Below are positions 19,279-29,394 of a stretch of DNA of 64,000 nt, in pieces; positions within the stretch are counted from its first letter, which is position 1, and each line of letters begins with the position of its first letter. Made by a program: the position numbers and the translations under genes. The stretch is taken from the NCBI GenBank assembly GCA_016789955.1, contig JAEUPB010000096.1, positions 62,001 through 126,000 of the forward strand. The letters run 5' to 3'. The notes beneath the pieces are model-generated. The model saw only the letters and a program-made list of their open reading frames with translations. It ran no database searches and was not told the origin of the DNA. Source of the stretch: Rubrivivax sp. Its GTDB lineage: Bacteria; Pseudomonadota; Gammaproteobacteria; Burkholderiales; Burkholderiaceae_C.

Positions 19279-21675
19279 ATGTCTGGCACTGCATTGGCGA
19301 CCGCCCTGGTCGTCCCGTTTGAACATCTGAGGATGTCCGACGTCGAGTCGGTGGGCGGCAAGAACGCCTCGCTCGGCGAAATGATCAGCCAGCTCTCCGG
19401 CGCCGGCGTGCGCGTGCCCGGCGGCTTCGCCACCACGGCGCACGCGTTCCGTCGCTTCCTGGCGCACGGGGGCCTGGCCGAGCGCATCCGCCAGCGGCTG
19501 GCCACGCTGAACATCGACGACGTGCGGGCGCTGGCCGAGGCCGGCGCGCAGATCCGACAGTGGGTGGTGGACACCCCGCTGCCGCCGGACCTCGAGGACG
19601 CGATCCGCACGCACTACGCGGCGCTCGCCGACAGCGACCCCACCGCCAGCTTCGCGGTGCGCTCGTCGGCCACCGCCGAGGACCTGCCCGACGCGTCGTT
19701 CGCCGGCCAGCAGGAGACGTTCCTGAACGTCACCGGCATCGAGCAGGTGCTGCACCGCGTGAAGGAGGTGTTCGCGTCGCTATACAACGACCGCGCCATC
19801 GCCTACCGCGTGCACAAGGGCTACGCGCACGCCGACGTGGCGCTGTCGGCTGGCGTGCAGCGCATGGTGCGCAGCGACCTGGGCGCCGCCGGCGTCATGT
19901 TCACGATCGACACCGAGAGCGGCTTCAAGGACGTGGTGTTCATCACCTCCAGCTACGGCCTGGGCGAGCTGGTGGTGCAGGGCGCGGTGAATCCCGACGA
20001 GTTCTACGTCTTCAAGCCGGGGCTGCGGCTGGGCCGCCAGGCGCTGATCCGCCGCGCGCTGGGCTCCAAGCTGCAGCGCATGGAGTTCGCCACCCCGGAG
20101 GAGAAGGCCGCCAGCGGCCGCCTCGTGCGCACGGTGGACACGCCGCCCGAGCAGCGCAACCGCTACTCGATCAGCGACGCCGACGTCACCGAGCTGGCGA
20201 AGTACGCGCTGATCATCGAGCAGCACTACGGCCGTGCGATGGACATCGAGTGGGGCAAGGACGGCGCCGACGGCCGCATCTACATCCTGCAGGCGCGGCC
20301 CGAGACCGTGAAGAGCCAGGCCGAAGGCCGCATCGAGCAGCGCTACCGCCTGAAGGGCACGGGCACGGTGCTCGCCGAAGGCCGCGCGATCGGCCAGAAG
20401 ATCGGCACGGGACCCGTGCGGCTCGTGAACTCGATCGCCGAGATGGAGCGCGTGCAGCCCGGCGACGTGCTCGTCACCGACATGACCGACCCGAACTGGG
20501 AGCCGGTGATGAAGCGCGCCAGCGCCATCGTCACCAACCGCGGCGGGCGCACCTGCCACGCGGCGATCATCGCGCGCGAGCTGGGCATCCCGGCGGTGGT
20601 GGGCTGCGGCGACGCCACCGACAAGGTGTCCGACGGCGCGCTCGTCACGGTGGCCTGTTCCGAGGGCGACACAGGCTACGTGTTCGACGGGCTGCTCGAG
20701 ACCGAGGTCACCGAGGTGCGGCGCGGCGAGATGCCGTACTGCCCGATCAAGATCATGATGAACGTCGGCAATCCGCAGCTGGCGTTCGACTTCGCGCAGA
20801 TGCCCAACTCGGGCGTAGGCCTCGCGCGGCTCGAGTTCATCATCAACAACAACATCGGGGTGCACCCGAAGGCGATCCTCGACTACCCGAACATCGACCC
20901 CGAGCTGAAGAAGGCGGTGGAGTCGGTGGCACGCGGGCATGCGTCGCCGCGCGCCTTCTACGTCGACAAGCTCACCGAGGGCATCGCGACGATCGCCTCG
21001 GCGTTCTGGCCCAAGCCGGTGATCGTGCGGCTGTCGGACTTCAAGAGCAACGAGTACCGCAAGCTGATCGGCGGCACCCGCTACGAGCCCGACGAGGAGA
21101 ACCCGATGCTCGGGTTCCGCGGCGCCAGCCGCTATATCAGCGGCGAGTTCAGCGACGCGTTCGCGATGGAATGCGAGGCGCTCAAGCGCGCGCGCAACGA
21201 GATGGGCCTGACCAACATCGAGATCATGGTGCCGTTCGTGCGCACCGTGAAGCAGGCCGAGCGCGTGGTGGCGATGCTCGCCGAGCGCGGGCTGCCGCGC
21301 GGCGGCCAGGGCCTGAAGCTGATCATGATGTGCGAGGTGCCGAGCAACGCGATCCTGGCCGAGCAGTTCCTGCAGCACTTCGACGGCATGTCGATCGGCT
21401 CGAACGACCTGACGCAGCTCACGCTCGGCCTCGACCGGGACTCGGGGCTGGCCCAGCTGGCCGGCGACTTCGACGAGCGCGACCCGGCGGTGAAGGCGCT
21501 GATCTCGCGCGCCATCGCGGCCTGCCGGGCCACCGGCAAGTACGTGGGCATCTGCGGCCAGGGGCCGAGCGACCACCCCGACTTCGCCGACTGGCTGGCG
21601 GCCGAGGGCATCGTGTCGATCTCGCTGAACCCCGACACGGTGGTCGACACCTGGGAGCGGCTGGCGCGCGGCTGA
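19279..21675 (+). CDS. ppsA: Phosphoenolpyruvate synthase
   Basis: This is a 798-aa enzyme that makes PEP from pyruvate and ATP for gluconeogenesis. In order it has the N-terminal ATP-grasp domain ([35 protein letters not shown]), the swivelling His domain with [18 protein letters not shown] (catalytic His about 427, Thr next to it as PpsR target) and the C-terminal PEP/pyruvate barrel ([35 protein letters not shown]). ATG 19279 gives the usual N-terminus; an upstream TAGAAT at 19113-19118 is a possible -10. A lipoprotein gene follows after 6 bases. Confidence 0.97.
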   Translation: MSGTALATALVVPFEHLRMSDVESVGGKNASLGEMISQLSGAGVRVPGGFATTAHAFRRFLAHGGLAERIRQRLATLNIDDVRALAEAGAQIRQWVVDTPLPPDLEDAIRTHYAALADSDPTASFAVRSSATAEDLPDASFAGQQETFLNVTGIEQVLHRVKEVFASLYNDRAIAYRVHKGYAHADVALSAGVQRMVRSDLGAAGVMFTIDTESGFKDVVFITSSYGLGELVVQGAVNPDEFYVFKPGLRLGRQALIRRALGSKLQRMEFATPEEKAASGRLVRTVDTPPEQRNRYSISDADVTELAKYALIIEQHYGRAMDIEWGKDGADGRIYILQARPETVKSQAEGRIEQRYRLKGTGTVLAEGRAIGQKIGTGPVRLVNSIAEMERVQPGDVLVTDMTDPNWEPVMKRASAIVTNRGGRTCHAAIIARELGIPAVVGCGDATDKVSDGALVTVACSEGDTGYVFDGLLETEVTEVRRGEMPYCPIKIMMNVGNPQLAFDFAQMPNSGVGLARLEFIINNNIGVHPKAILDYPNIDPELKKAVESVARGHASPRAFYVDKLTEGIATIASAFWPKPVIVRLSDFKSNEYRKLIGGTRYEPDEENPMLGFRGASRYISGEFSDAFAMECEALKRARNEMGLTNIEIMVPFVRTVKQAERVVAMLAERGLPRGGQGLKLIMMCEVPSNAILAEQFLQHFDGMSIGSNDLTQLTLGLDRDSGLAQLAGDFDERDPAVKALISRAIAACRATGKYVGICGQGPSDHPDFADWLAAEGIVSISLNPDTVVDTWERLARG

Positions 21676-21681
21676 GCTTCG

Positions 21682-23592
21682 ATGCGCACGCGGCGGGATG
21701 GCGGCGTCGTGAGGGCAGCCGCTGCCGCGGCCGCTGCCTCCGTGTTGGGGGCGCTGGCCTCGGGCTGCACGCTGGCGCGACTGGATGCGCAAGCCCAGGC
21801 CTACTACGAATCGACGGTCTTCGTCGGCCGAGTCGACTGCGCTCGGCCCTGCACGGCGCCGATCCGCGTGGCCGCGCTCCGCGCCGAAGCGCCGCCCGAC
21901 GCGGAACCCGAGCACGAGGTGCTGCTGCATGAAGCCGGCGGCTACGAGCTGATCGTGCGTCGCGGCGACTACCGGCTGCTGGCGTACGCCGACGACAACG
22001 GCAATCGCCGCCCCGACGCCGGCGAGCCCTGGGCCCAGCTCGGCGTGCCCATGCCGGTGGGGGCTTCCGGCACGGGCGTGGTGGCGGCGCTCGACATGGT
22101 GCTGGCGCCGGCGGCAGAGGCGCCGCCGCGCATGGCGCCCGCCGGCGCGCGCCACAGCACGCAGGCGGGCGCGGTACGGTCGCTCGACGACCCGGTGTTG
22201 TCGGCGGAGGCTGGGCGGCGTGGCTACTGGAGCCCGATGGACGCGTTCAAGGCGGACGGCGGCAACATCCACTTCCTCGAGCCCTACGACCCGCATCGCA
22301 CGCCGGTGCTCTTCGTGCATGGGGCCGCCGGTTCGGCGCAGGACTGGCGCGCCGCGGTGGCGACACTGGACCGCACCCGTTTTCAGGCCTGGCTCTACCA
22401 GTACCCTTCGGGCGCGGCGGTGCGCTCGATGGCGTACCTGCTGTACTGGAAGCTGCTGAACCTGCAGCTCCGCCATCGGCACGAGTCGCTGGTGATCGTG
22501 GCGCACAGCATGGGTGGCCTGGTCGCCCGCACGCTGCTGGCGGACCACGGCGCCGAGTTGCCGCAGGTGCGGCTGCTCGTCACGCTGTCGACGCCCTGGG
22601 GCGGCGAACCCGGCGCGGACCTCGGCGTGACGTACTCGCCGGCGGTGGTGCCTTCCTGGCGCGACATGCAGCCCGACGGGCCGTTCCTGCAGACGTTGTT
22701 CACGCGGCCGCTGCCGCCGCAGCTCGAGCACGTGCTGTACTTCGGCCATCGCGGCGGGTACAGCCTGCTGCGGCCCAACCACGATGGCGCGGTGACGCTG
22801 GCCAGCCAGCTGCGCATGCCGGCGCAGGCCGGGGCGCGGCTGGTGCTCGGCTTCGACGAAGACCACACGAGCATCCTGTCGTCGCCGCAGGTGCTGGCGC
22901 AGTTGCGCACGCTGCTCGCGGGCCACGGGCCGCGCGGCGACCAGGGCGGCCGCGTGGCGGTGAGCTACGCGCGCAGCGACGGCCTCGGGCTGCCGGGCGG
23001 CACGGCGATGCTGCTCCTGCAGCCGCTCGACGACGCCGCGCGGGGCGAGGCGCCGATGGCCGTTGCGCTGCGCTCGGTGACCGGAGAGGACGCGGCCGGC
23101 CCGGTGGCACCGGGGCGCTACCGGGCGAGCCTGGTGGTCGCAGGGTTCGCGGCGACGCCGCAAGCCACCGACATCACCGTCGGGCCGCAGGCGTCTGCGC
23201 GACTCGCCTACACGCTGCAGGCCCAGGGAACGCTCGCCGGTTACATCGGCGACGATGGCGACAGCGTGGCCCGCCCGGCCGGCAGCTGGCGGCCGCCGCA
23301 TCCGTCCATCCGCATCCGCTCGGTATCGGTCGAAGGCGCCGGCGTCTCGCGCCGCCTCGAGCCCGCCACCGGCGGTCTCGACGAGTTGCTGTCGCGATAT
23401 GTTCGCGGCGAGGACTATGCGCGGGGCGCCATGTTCTCTTTCGTCGCGCTGCCCCAGGGCCGCTACCGGTTGACGATCGTCGCCGACGGCTACGAGTCCT
23501 ATCACGCGTGGCACGACGTGGTGCCTGGCCGGCCCGCGCCTTACACGCCGATCGTGCTGCAGCGGCGACGAGGGGCATCCGATCCCGGGTAA
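21682..23592 (+). CDS. Lipoprotein alpha/beta hydrolase with C-terminal beta-domains
   Basis: This 636-aa protein has an Ala-rich signal with lipobox LASGC (Cys29), so it is probably anchored in the outer membrane. Residues 200-410 form an alpha/beta-hydrolase: oxyanion region VLFVHGAAGSAQDW and nucleophile elbow AHSMGG (Ser near 275), with a candidate catalytic His in the EDHTSIL segment. The N-terminal 40-150 and the C-terminal 420-630 look like small beta-sandwich or carboxypeptidase-regulatory-like modules (GRYRASLVVAGF, GRYRLTIVADGY). It could act on lipids, esters or polymers; the substrate is unknown. It lies 6 bases behind ppsA, but a functional link is not evident. Confidence 0.75.
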   Translation: MRTRRDGGVVRAAAAAAAASVLGALASGCTLARLDAQAQAYYESTVFVGRVDCARPCTAPIRVAALRAEAPPDAEPEHEVLLHEAGGYELIVRRGDYRLLAYADDNGNRRPDAGEPWAQLGVPMPVGASGTGVVAALDMVLAPAAEAPPRMAPAGARHSTQAGAVRSLDDPVLSAEAGRRGYWSPMDAFKADGGNIHFLEPYDPHRTPVLFVHGAAGSAQDWRAAVATLDRTRFQAWLYQYPSGAAVRSMAYLLYWKLLNLQLRHRHESLVIVAHSMGGLVARTLLADHGAELPQVRLLVTLSTPWGGEPGADLGVTYSPAVVPSWRDMQPDGPFLQTLFTRPLPPQLEHVLYFGHRGGYSLLRPNHDGAVTLASQLRMPAQAGARLVLGFDEDHTSILSSPQVLAQLRTLLAGHGPRGDQGGRVAVSYARSDGLGLPGGTAMLLLQPLDDAARGEAPMAVALRSVTGEDAAGPVAPGRYRASLVVAGFAATPQATDITVGPQASARLAYTLQAQGTLAGYIGDDGDSVARPAGSWRPPHPSIRIRSVSVEGAGVSRRLEPATGGLDELLSRYVRGEDYARGAMFSFVALPQGRYRLTIVADGYESYHAWHDVVPGRPAPYTPIVLQRRRGASDPG

Positions 23593-23683
23593 GCCCTGAG
23601 AGGGCAAGTCAGCAGAGCCGGCCCTACTGTCAGAAACCAGTAAGGACCCGGGAAAAGAGTCCGGCAACTTCCCGAGTCCGGAC

Positions 23684-23980
23684 GTGCTGACGTTCCTCAA
23701 CATTGCCCAGTTGGTCCTGTACATCGCGCTGCTGGCGCTGCTCGGACAGGGCTTGCTTTACGTGCTGGCGGGCGCGCGCCGGGAAGGAAACCTGTTCTAC
23801 AAGCTGCTGCAGGTGGTGACCAAGCCCTTCACGCTGGTCATGCGCAAGGTCACGCCGGCGCAGGTGGCCGATCGCCACGTGCCGGTGGCCACGTTCTTCG
23901 TGCTGCTGGTGGTCTACGCGATCGTGACCTTCGAGAAGATCGACCGCTGCGTGGCCGCGAACATGGTGGGGTGCCGCTGA
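23684..23980 (+). CDS. Conserved small membrane protein, two helices
   Basis: This 98-aa protein starts with GTG (23684) and has helices at about residues 6-28 and 66-84 flanking a basic loop (KLLQVVTKPFTLVMRKVTPAQV). I recognise it only as a hypothetical seen in front of TPR proteins in Burkholderiales. Its TGA overlaps the next ATG (TGATG), so it heads an operon with the TPR protein and the symporter pair. The role is unknown. Confidence 0.7.
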   Translation: MLTFLNIAQLVLYIALLALLGQGLLYVLAGARREGNLFYKLLQVVTKPFTLVMRKVTPAQVADRHVPVATFFVLLVVYAIVTFEKIDRCVAANMVGCR

Positions 23981-24552
23981 TGGCGCTTCCCTGGCTCGCG
24001 CTGAAGTGGCAGGCCATCGCATGGCTGGTGCTGGGCCGGACTGAACGTGCGCACGCGGTGTTCGACGAGATGCTGCGCCGCAGGCCCGACGACGCCTACG
24101 CGCTGGCCAGCCGCGCGCACGTGCTGTCGCAGGCCGGGCAGCGCGACGCGGCGATCGATGATCTGTCGCGGCTCGTGGCGCTGGATCCGCAGAACGCGCA
24201 CCATGCCTTCAACCTCGGCTTCCTGCTCGAGGAGGCCGGCCGCTACGACGAGGCGCTCGCGGAGTTCGAGCGCGCCACGCGGCTCTCGGACAAGCTCGAC
24301 CGCGCGTGGTACGGCAAGGGCCTCGTGCTGATCCGCCTCGGGCGGCTCGACGAGGCCGTGGCCGCGCTGAAGCGCAACACCGAACTGCAGCCCATGAGCC
24401 CGTACGGCTGGTACCAGCTGGCACGGGTGCATGCCGACCGAAGAGATCCCGATGCGGCGGTGCAAGTCATCCGCCACCTCAAGGGGTTCGAGCCCAAGGT
24501 GGCTGCACAGTTGGAAAGGGAGACTGGTCTTTATGCAACCGAGAAGGGGTGA
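23980..24552 (+). CDS. TPR-repeat protein
   Basis: This 190-aa protein has a short hydrophobic N-terminus (WLALKWQAIAWLVLG) that may anchor it, then about four tetratricopeptide repeats (for example RRPDDAYALASRAHVLSQAG, LDPQNAHHAFNLGFLLEEAG and LDRAWYGKGLVLIRLGRLDE). TPR proteins hold together complexes, so a role in assembly or stability of the neighbouring membrane proteins is possible. ATG at 23980 was chosen for its TGATG overlap; GTG 23971 is in frame. The DUF4212 gene starts 3 bases downstream. Confidence 0.85.
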   Translation: MALPWLALKWQAIAWLVLGRTERAHAVFDEMLRRRPDDAYALASRAHVLSQAGQRDAAIDDLSRLVALDPQNAHHAFNLGFLLEEAGRYDEALAEFERATRLSDKLDRAWYGKGLVLIRLGRLDEAVAALKRNTELQPMSPYGWYQLARVHADRRDPDAAVQVIRHLKGFEPKVAAQLERETGLYATEKG

Positions 24553-24555
24553 GCG

Positions 24556-24813
24556 ATGCAGGTGAGTGCGAATCACCAGGCCTACTGGTCGAAAAACCTC
24601 AGGATCACCGCGATCCTGATGGCGATCTGGTTCTTCGTGACGTTTGTCGTGAGCTACTTTGCCCGCGACCTCAACTTCAATTTCTTCGGCTGGCCGTTCA
24701 GCTTCTGGATGGCCGCCCAGGGCGCATTGGTCGTGTACGTGCTGATCATCTGGTACTACGCGCACTACATGAACAAGCTCGACCAGGAACACGGCGTCGC
24801 CGAGGAGGAATGA
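24556..24813 (+). CDS. DUF4212 small subunit of sodium:solute symporter
   Basis: This 85-aa protein has two membrane helices (about 15-35 and 50-70) and the family signature YWSKNLRITAILMAIWFFVTF followed by NFFGWPFSFWMAAQG. DUF4212 proteins are always found next to a large VC_2705-type symporter and are thought to be its small subunit, as here with one base between the genes. Such pairs probably import acetate or other short carboxylates. Confidence 0.93.
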   Translation: MQVSANHQAYWSKNLRITAILMAIWFFVTFVVSYFARDLNFNFFGWPFSFWMAAQGALVVYVLIIWYYAHYMNKLDQEHGVAEEE

Positions 24814-24814
24814 C

Positions 24815-26947
24815 ATGGCAGGCTTGAGTTTCGAGACCGGCACCGGCAGCGGTCGTGCCGCCAACGACGCCTTCAAGAAGCAGTTGAACAAGGTGTACGG
24901 TTGGTACACCGGCGGCTTCCTCGCGTTCATCGTCGTGCTGGCGATCGCCGAGCAGATGGGCTTGTCGCGCAGTGCGATCGGCCTCATCTTCCTGTTCGCC
25001 ACGGTGGCGCTGTATGCCGGCATCGGCATCATGAGCCGCACCAACGACGCGGCCGAGTACTACGTGGCCGGCCGCCGCGTGCCGGCGATCTACAACGGCA
25101 TGGCCACCGGTGCCGACTGGATGAGCGCAGCGTCGTTCATCGGCATGGCCGGCACGCTGTACCTCACCGGCTACGGCGGCCTGGCCTTCATCATGGGCTG
25201 GACCGGCGGCTACTGCCTGGTGGCGCTGTTCCTGGCGCCGTACCTGCGCAAGTTCGGGCAGTTCACGATCCCCGACTTCCTGGGCGCGCGCTACGACGGC
25301 AATCTCGCGCGCATGGTCGGCGTGGTCGCGGCGATCCTGTGCTCGTTCACCTACGTGGTGGCGCAGATCTACGGTGTCGGCCTGATCACCACGCGGCTGT
25401 CGGGCCTGGCGTTCGAGATCGGCATCTTCGTGGGTCTCGGCGGCATCCTCGTGTGCTCGTTCCTCGGCGGCATGCGCGCCGTGACGTGGACGCAGGTGGC
25501 GCAGTACATCATCCTCATCATCGCGTACATGGTGCCGGTGGTGTGGCTGTCGGTGAAGCAGACCAGCTTCCCGATCCCGCAACTGGTGTACGGCCAGCAG
25601 CTGCAGAAGGTCACCGAGCTCGAGAAGAAGCTCATCGACGACCCGAAGGAGAAGGAGGTCATCGCGATCTTCAAGCAGCAGAGCGACGACCTGGCCGCCA
25701 AGCTGAAGGACGTGCCCGGCTCGCTGAAGGCCGACAAGGACGCCGCGGCCAAGAAGCTCGAGGACCTGAAGGCTGCCAACGCCCCGCTCGCCGAGGTGCA
25801 GGCCGCCGAGAAGGCGATCGCGGCGCTGCCCAAGGACGAGGAGGCTGCGAAGAAGGCGTGGACGGCGGCCAAGGGCGTGGCCGACGGCCGGGCCAAGCCG
25901 CTGGCCGGCATGCCTCGGCATGCAGCGCAGTACGCAGGCGATCCCAACGGCGATGCGGCGGCACAGAAGACCTACAACGAGTCGCGGCGCAATTTCCTGG
26001 CGCTGGTGTTCTGCCTCATGGTGGGCACGGCCGCGCTGCCGCACATCCTGATGCGCTACTACACCACGCCGTCGGTGAAGGAGGCGCGCTCGTCGGTGAC
26101 ATGGTCGCTGTTCTTCATCTTCCTGCTGTACTTCACCGCCCCGGCGTTGGCGGTGCTCGTGAAGTACGAGATCTTCTCGGCGCTGGTGGGCACCCCGTTC
26201 GACAAGCTGCCGGACTGGATCGCTGCGTGGAACCGGGTCGACGCGTCGCTGCTGTCGGTGGCCGACGTCAACAAGGACGGCATCTTCCAGCTCGGTGAAC
26301 TGCGCATCGGCGGCGACATCATCGTGCTGGCCACGCCGGCCATCGGCGGGCTGCCGTACGTGATCTCGGGCATGGTGGCCGCCGGCGGCCTGGCGGCGGC
26401 GCTGTCCACCGCCGACGGCCTGCTGCTGACGATCGCCAACGCGCTGTCGCACGACCTGTACTACAAGATGATCGACCCGAACGCGCCGACGGCACGCCGG
26501 GTGATGATCTCCAAGGTCCTGCTGCTGGTGGTGGCGGTGCTGGCGGCGCTGGTGGCCGCGCAGAAGCCTGCGGACATCCTGTTCCTGGTGTCTGCGGCGT
26601 TCTCCTTCGCGGCGGCGGCGTTCTTCCCCGCGCTGGTGCTGGGAGTGTTCTGGAAGCGCGCCAACAAGTGGGGCGCGGTGCTCGGCATGATCTCCGGCCT
26701 GGGCATCACGTTCTACTACATGGTGACCACGCAACCGTGGCTGCGCGGCATCTTCGGCGTCACCTCGCCGATCGCCGACAACATCTGGTGGGGCATCCAG
26801 CCGATCTCCGCCGGCGTCTTCGGCGTGCCGCTGGGCTTCGCGGTGATCATCATCGTCAGCCTGCTGACCCCGGCACCGAAGCCCGAGGTGCAGGAACTGG
26901 TCGAGCATGTGCGCTACCCGAACCTGAAGACGGCTCCGGCGCGCTGA
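24815..26947 (+). CDS. Sodium:solute symporter, VC_2705 subfamily (acetate/carboxylate type)
   Basis: This 710-aa protein has about 13 membrane helices of the SSS fold ([20 protein letters not shown] and [20 protein letters not shown] are typical ActP-like blocks). Residues about 258-388 are a charged Ala/Lys/Glu-rich insertion with coiled-coil character between two helices, which makes the protein longer than plain ActP. The large symporter subunit works with the DUF4212 protein. Transport of acetate or a similar monocarboxylate is inferred from the family. A strong terminator follows 19 bases after the stop. Confidence 0.92.
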   Translation: MAGLSFETGTGSGRAANDAFKKQLNKVYGWYTGGFLAFIVVLAIAEQMGLSRSAIGLIFLFATVALYAGIGIMSRTNDAAEYYVAGRRVPAIYNGMATGADWMSAASFIGMAGTLYLTGYGGLAFIMGWTGGYCLVALFLAPYLRKFGQFTIPDFLGARYDGNLARMVGVVAAILCSFTYVVAQIYGVGLITTRLSGLAFEIGIFVGLGGILVCSFLGGMRAVTWTQVAQYIILIIAYMVPVVWLSVKQTSFPIPQLVYGQQLQKVTELEKKLIDDPKEKEVIAIFKQQSDDLAAKLKDVPGSLKADKDAAAKKLEDLKAANAPLAEVQAAEKAIAALPKDEEAAKKAWTAAKGVADGRAKPLAGMPRHAAQYAGDPNGDAAAQKTYNESRRNFLALVFCLMVGTAALPHILMRYYTTPSVKEARSSVTWSLFFIFLLYFTAPALAVLVKYEIFSALVGTPFDKLPDWIAAWNRVDASLLSVADVNKDGIFQLGELRIGGDIIVLATPAIGGLPYVISGMVAAGGLAAALSTADGLLLTIANALSHDLYYKMIDPNAPTARRVMISKVLLLVVAVLAALVAAQKPADILFLVSAAFSFAAAAFFPALVLGVFWKRANKWGAVLGMISGLGITFYYMVTTQPWLRGIFGVTSPIADNIWWGIQPISAGVFGVPLGFAVIIIVSLLTPAPKPEVQELVEHVRYPNLKTAPAR

Positions 26948-26966
26948 GCACCGGTCGGTCGACACG

Positions 26967-26991
26967 AGGGGCCCCGCGAGGGGCCCCTTTT
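26967..26991 (+). terminator. Intrinsic terminator after the symporter operon
   Basis: Arms AGGGGCCCC (26967-26975) and GGGGCCCCT (26980-26988) pair perfectly around a GCGA loop and are followed by T residues (26989-26991). A TATACT at 27000-27005 just beyond may be the -10 of the rpsF operon. Confidence 0.93.
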
Positions 26992-27120
26992 CGTTGGTCT
27001 ATACTCCGCAGTTTTCCACCTTGCCGCACCCTGCTGGCGCCGCGGACGCACGTGGCGCAGACAGAGGCGGCTTCCCCGAAGGCCGATCCCGCGCCGGAAG
27101 GGAATCCACGAGGAGAGTCC

Positions 27121-27483
27121 ATGCGTCACTACGAAATCGTGCTGCTGATCCACCCGGATCAGAGTGAACAGGTGCCGGCCATGCTCGAGCGGTACCGCGG
27201 CCTGGTCGCCACGGCCGGCGGCAAGGTCCACCGCGTCGAGGACTGGGGCCGTCGCCAGCTGGCCTACATGATCCAGAAGCTCGCCAAGGCGCACTACCTG
27301 TGCCTGAACATCGAGTGCAGCAAGCAGACGCTGGACGAGCTCGAGACCGGCTTCCGCTTCAACGACGCCGTGCTGCGCCACCTCACCGTGGCCAAGGACA
27401 AGGCCGAGACCACGCCGTCGGTGATGATGAAGGCCGTCGAGCGCGAGGAAGCGCGCAAGGAACGCCAGGAGGCGGCGACCTGA
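27121..27483 (+). CDS. rpsF: 30S ribosomal protein S6
   Basis: This 120-aa protein starts [20 protein letters not shown], typical of S6, with [17 protein letters not shown] and [14 protein letters not shown] blocks. S6 binds S18 on the small-subunit platform. ATG 27121 follows a GAGGAGAG ribosome binding site. It is the first gene of the rpsF-priB-rpsR-rplI operon; a TATACT about 115 bases upstream is a plausible -10. Confidence 0.98.
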   Translation: MRHYEIVLLIHPDQSEQVPAMLERYRGLVATAGGKVHRVEDWGRRQLAYMIQKLAKAHYLCLNIECSKQTLDELETGFRFNDAVLRHLTVAKDKAETTPSVMMKAVEREEARKERQEAAT

Positions 27484-27532
27484 GGGTCGCTGCCGCGTCG
27501 CTCCCTCGGGTGCGCCTCGGCACCGGGCCGGC

Positions 27533-27820
27533 ATGAACCGGCTGGTGCTCTCGGCGAGCCTGGTGGAGCGGGGCGTGCTGCGCTACACCCCGGCCGGACT
27601 GCCGGCCCTGGATCTCGGCCTCAGGCACGAATCCACGGTCAGCGAAGACGGCCAGCCCCGCAAGGTCTCGATGGAGATGCGAGCGGTGGGCATCGGGGGG
27701 ATCACGCAGCCGCTCTCGGCGCTGGCGCTGGGGTCGCAAGCCACCTTCGCGGGCTTCGTCACCAGCGCACGCAACGGCCGCGGATGGATCTTCCACGTCA
27801 CCGAACTCGAACCCTCGTAA
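27533..27820 (+). CDS. priB: Primosomal replication protein N
   Basis: This 95-aa single OB-fold protein begins MNRLVLSASLVERGVLRYTP and contains GFVTSARNGRGWIFHVTELE near the end, the PriB signature. It binds single-stranded DNA and helps PriA restart stalled forks. Its place between rpsF and rpsR is the standard one in beta- and gammaproteobacteria. Confidence 0.96.
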   Translation: MNRLVLSASLVERGVLRYTPAGLPALDLGLRHESTVSEDGQPRKVSMEMRAVGIGGITQPLSALALGSQATFAGFVTSARNGRGWIFHVTELEPS

Positions 27821-27847
27821 TCCTCATTCCCTGCTGAAGGAACCATC

Positions 27848-28138
27848 ATGCCCCCACCCCGCGGTAAAGGCCGTTTCTCCAAGGACAAGCGTCCGAAGCG
27901 CAACTCGCAATCGCTGCTGTTCCGCCGCAAGCGCTTCTGCCGCTTCACGGTCGCCGGCGTCGAGCACATCGACTACAAGGAGATCGACACGCTGCGCGAC
28001 TTCATCGGCGAGAACGGCAAGATCACGCCGGCCCGCCTGACCGGCACGCGCGCGTTCTACCAGCGCCAGCTGACCGTGGCGATCAAGCGCGCGCGCTTCC
28101 TGGCGCTGCTGCCGTACTCCGACCAGCACCGCGTCTGA
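27848..28138 (+). CDS. rpsR: 30S ribosomal protein S18
   Basis: This 96-aa protein has the S18 core ([49 protein letters not shown]). The N-terminal 25 residues are a basic extension usual in this order. It is a partner of S6 in the 30S platform. It follows priB by 27 bases with a GAAGGA ribosome binding site. Confidence 0.98.
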   Translation: MPPPRGKGRFSKDKRPKRNSQSLLFRRKRFCRFTVAGVEHIDYKEIDTLRDFIGENGKITPARLTGTRAFYQRQLTVAIKRARFLALLPYSDQHRV

Positions 28139-28154
28139 GCGCGAGGCACCCATC

Positions 28155-28607
28155 ATGCAAATCATTCTTCTGGAAAAGGTCGGCAAGCTCGGTGACCTCG
28201 GCGATGTCGTCAAGGTCAAGGACGGCTACGCGCGCAACTTCCTGATCCCGACCAAGCAGGCGCGCCGCGCCACCGAGGCCGCGATCAAGGAATTCGAGCA
28301 GCGGCGCGCCGAGCTCGAGAAGGTCGCCGCCGAGAAGCTGGCGGCCGCCAAGGCGCTGGGCGAGTCGCTCGCCGGCAAGACCGTGCGCATCGCGCAGAAG
28401 GCCGGCGTCGACGGCCGCCTGTTCGGCTCGGTCACCAACGCCGACGTGGCCGAGGCGCTGACCAAGTCGAACATGGCCGTCGCGAAGGCGCAGGTGCGCA
28501 TGCCCTCGGGCCCGCTGAAGACCGTTGGCGAGCACACCGTCAGCGTCTCCCCGCACCACGACGTGGTGGTCGAGATCACCGTGCAGGTGGTCGCGCAGGT
28601 CGAATAA
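28155..28607 (+). CDS. rplI: 50S ribosomal protein L9
   Basis: This 150-aa protein starts [20 protein letters not shown] with the GYARNFLIP motif of the RNA-binding N-domain, a long connecting helix and the C-domain ([14 protein letters not shown]). Full length for L9. It is the last gene of the ribosomal operon. Confidence 0.98.
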   Translation: MQIILLEKVGKLGDLGDVVKVKDGYARNFLIPTKQARRATEAAIKEFEQRRAELEKVAAEKLAAAKALGESLAGKTVRIAQKAGVDGRLFGSVTNADVAEALTKSNMAVAKAQVRMPSGPLKTVGEHTVSVSPHHDVVVEITVQVVAQVE

Positions 28608-28644
28608 GCCGCTGTCCGCGCCGCGCATCCTGAACCCCCGAACG

Positions 28645-29325
28645 GTGCCGGTGGCCGGCACCGACGGCCACCTCGCGGCGATCGATCCGCAGCGCCTCAC
28701 CCCCCAGGCGCTGCGTGAGCGGCTGGCCCTGGCGCATGACGCGCAGCCCGAACTGCCGGGCGACGGCGGCCGTTTCCCCAACAGCGGCCGTGCGCCGAGC
28801 GCGGCCTCCGTGCTGGTGCCGCTGGTGCGGCGCGACGATGCGCTGCACGTGCTGCTGACGCGGCGCAGCGAACACCTCCGCGACCACGCCGGGCAGATCA
28901 GCTTCCCCGGCGGCCGGGCCGAGCCCGGCGATGCCGACGCGGTCGACACTGCGCTGCGCGAGACCGAGGAGGAGATCGGGCTGGCGCGCGTGCACGTCGA
29001 GGTGATCGGGCGGTTGCCCGTCTACGCGACGGTGTCGAGCTACGTCGTGACGCCGGTGGTCGGGCTGATCGAGCCGCCGTTCGAACTCCGCCTGGACCGC
29101 TCCGAGGTCGACGAGGCCTTCGAGGTGCCGCTGCCCTACCTGATGACGCCGGCGCACCACCGCCGCCACGTGTTCCCCTTCGACGGCGGGCAGCGCCAGT
29201 TCCTGTCGATGCCGTGGCTGTCGACCGGGCGGGAGTACTTCATCTGGGGCGCGACCGCGGCGATGCTGCGCAACCTGTACCGGCTGCTGTCCGATGCCGA
29301 TGCGGGTGGCGACCCCGGCCGCTGA
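28645..29325 (+). CDS. NUDIX hydrolase, CoA pyrophosphatase-like (NudL type)
   Basis: This 226-aa protein has a NUDIX box reading G-x5-E-x7-RETEEEIGL, starting near residue 91 (PGGRAEPGDADAV then ALRETEEEIGL). The preceding VLLTRRSEHLRDHAGQISFP is the UPF0035 signature of CoA pyrophosphatases such as NudL and PCD1, which split CoA and its derivatives. GTG 28645 was chosen because the longer frame would run deep into rplI. It lies 37 bases after rplI and may be read from the same transcript. Confidence 0.88.
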   Translation: MPVAGTDGHLAAIDPQRLTPQALRERLALAHDAQPELPGDGGRFPNSGRAPSAASVLVPLVRRDDALHVLLTRRSEHLRDHAGQISFPGGRAEPGDADAVDTALRETEEEIGLARVHVEVIGRLPVYATVSSYVVTPVVGLIEPPFELRLDRSEVDEAFEVPLPYLMTPAHHRRHVFPFDGGQRQFLSMPWLSTGREYFIWGATAAMLRNLYRLLSDADAGGDPGR

Positions 29326-29394
29326 CGACCACCTCGGCGTCGTCTGTCGCTCGCCGCGCGGCGGCTGCGAAGGCCGTCGCTATGATCCGCGCCG

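Noticed and set aside
19780-23724. 1314-codon open frame on the minus strand
   Set aside because: It runs antisense through ppsA and the lipoprotein hydrolase, which have clear motifs; its composition is typical of an antisense shadow.
28525-28644. Upstream extension of the NUDIX gene start to 28525
   Set aside because: It would overlap rplI by more than 80 bases and add residues with no similarity to the family; GTG 28645 gives a normal N-terminus.
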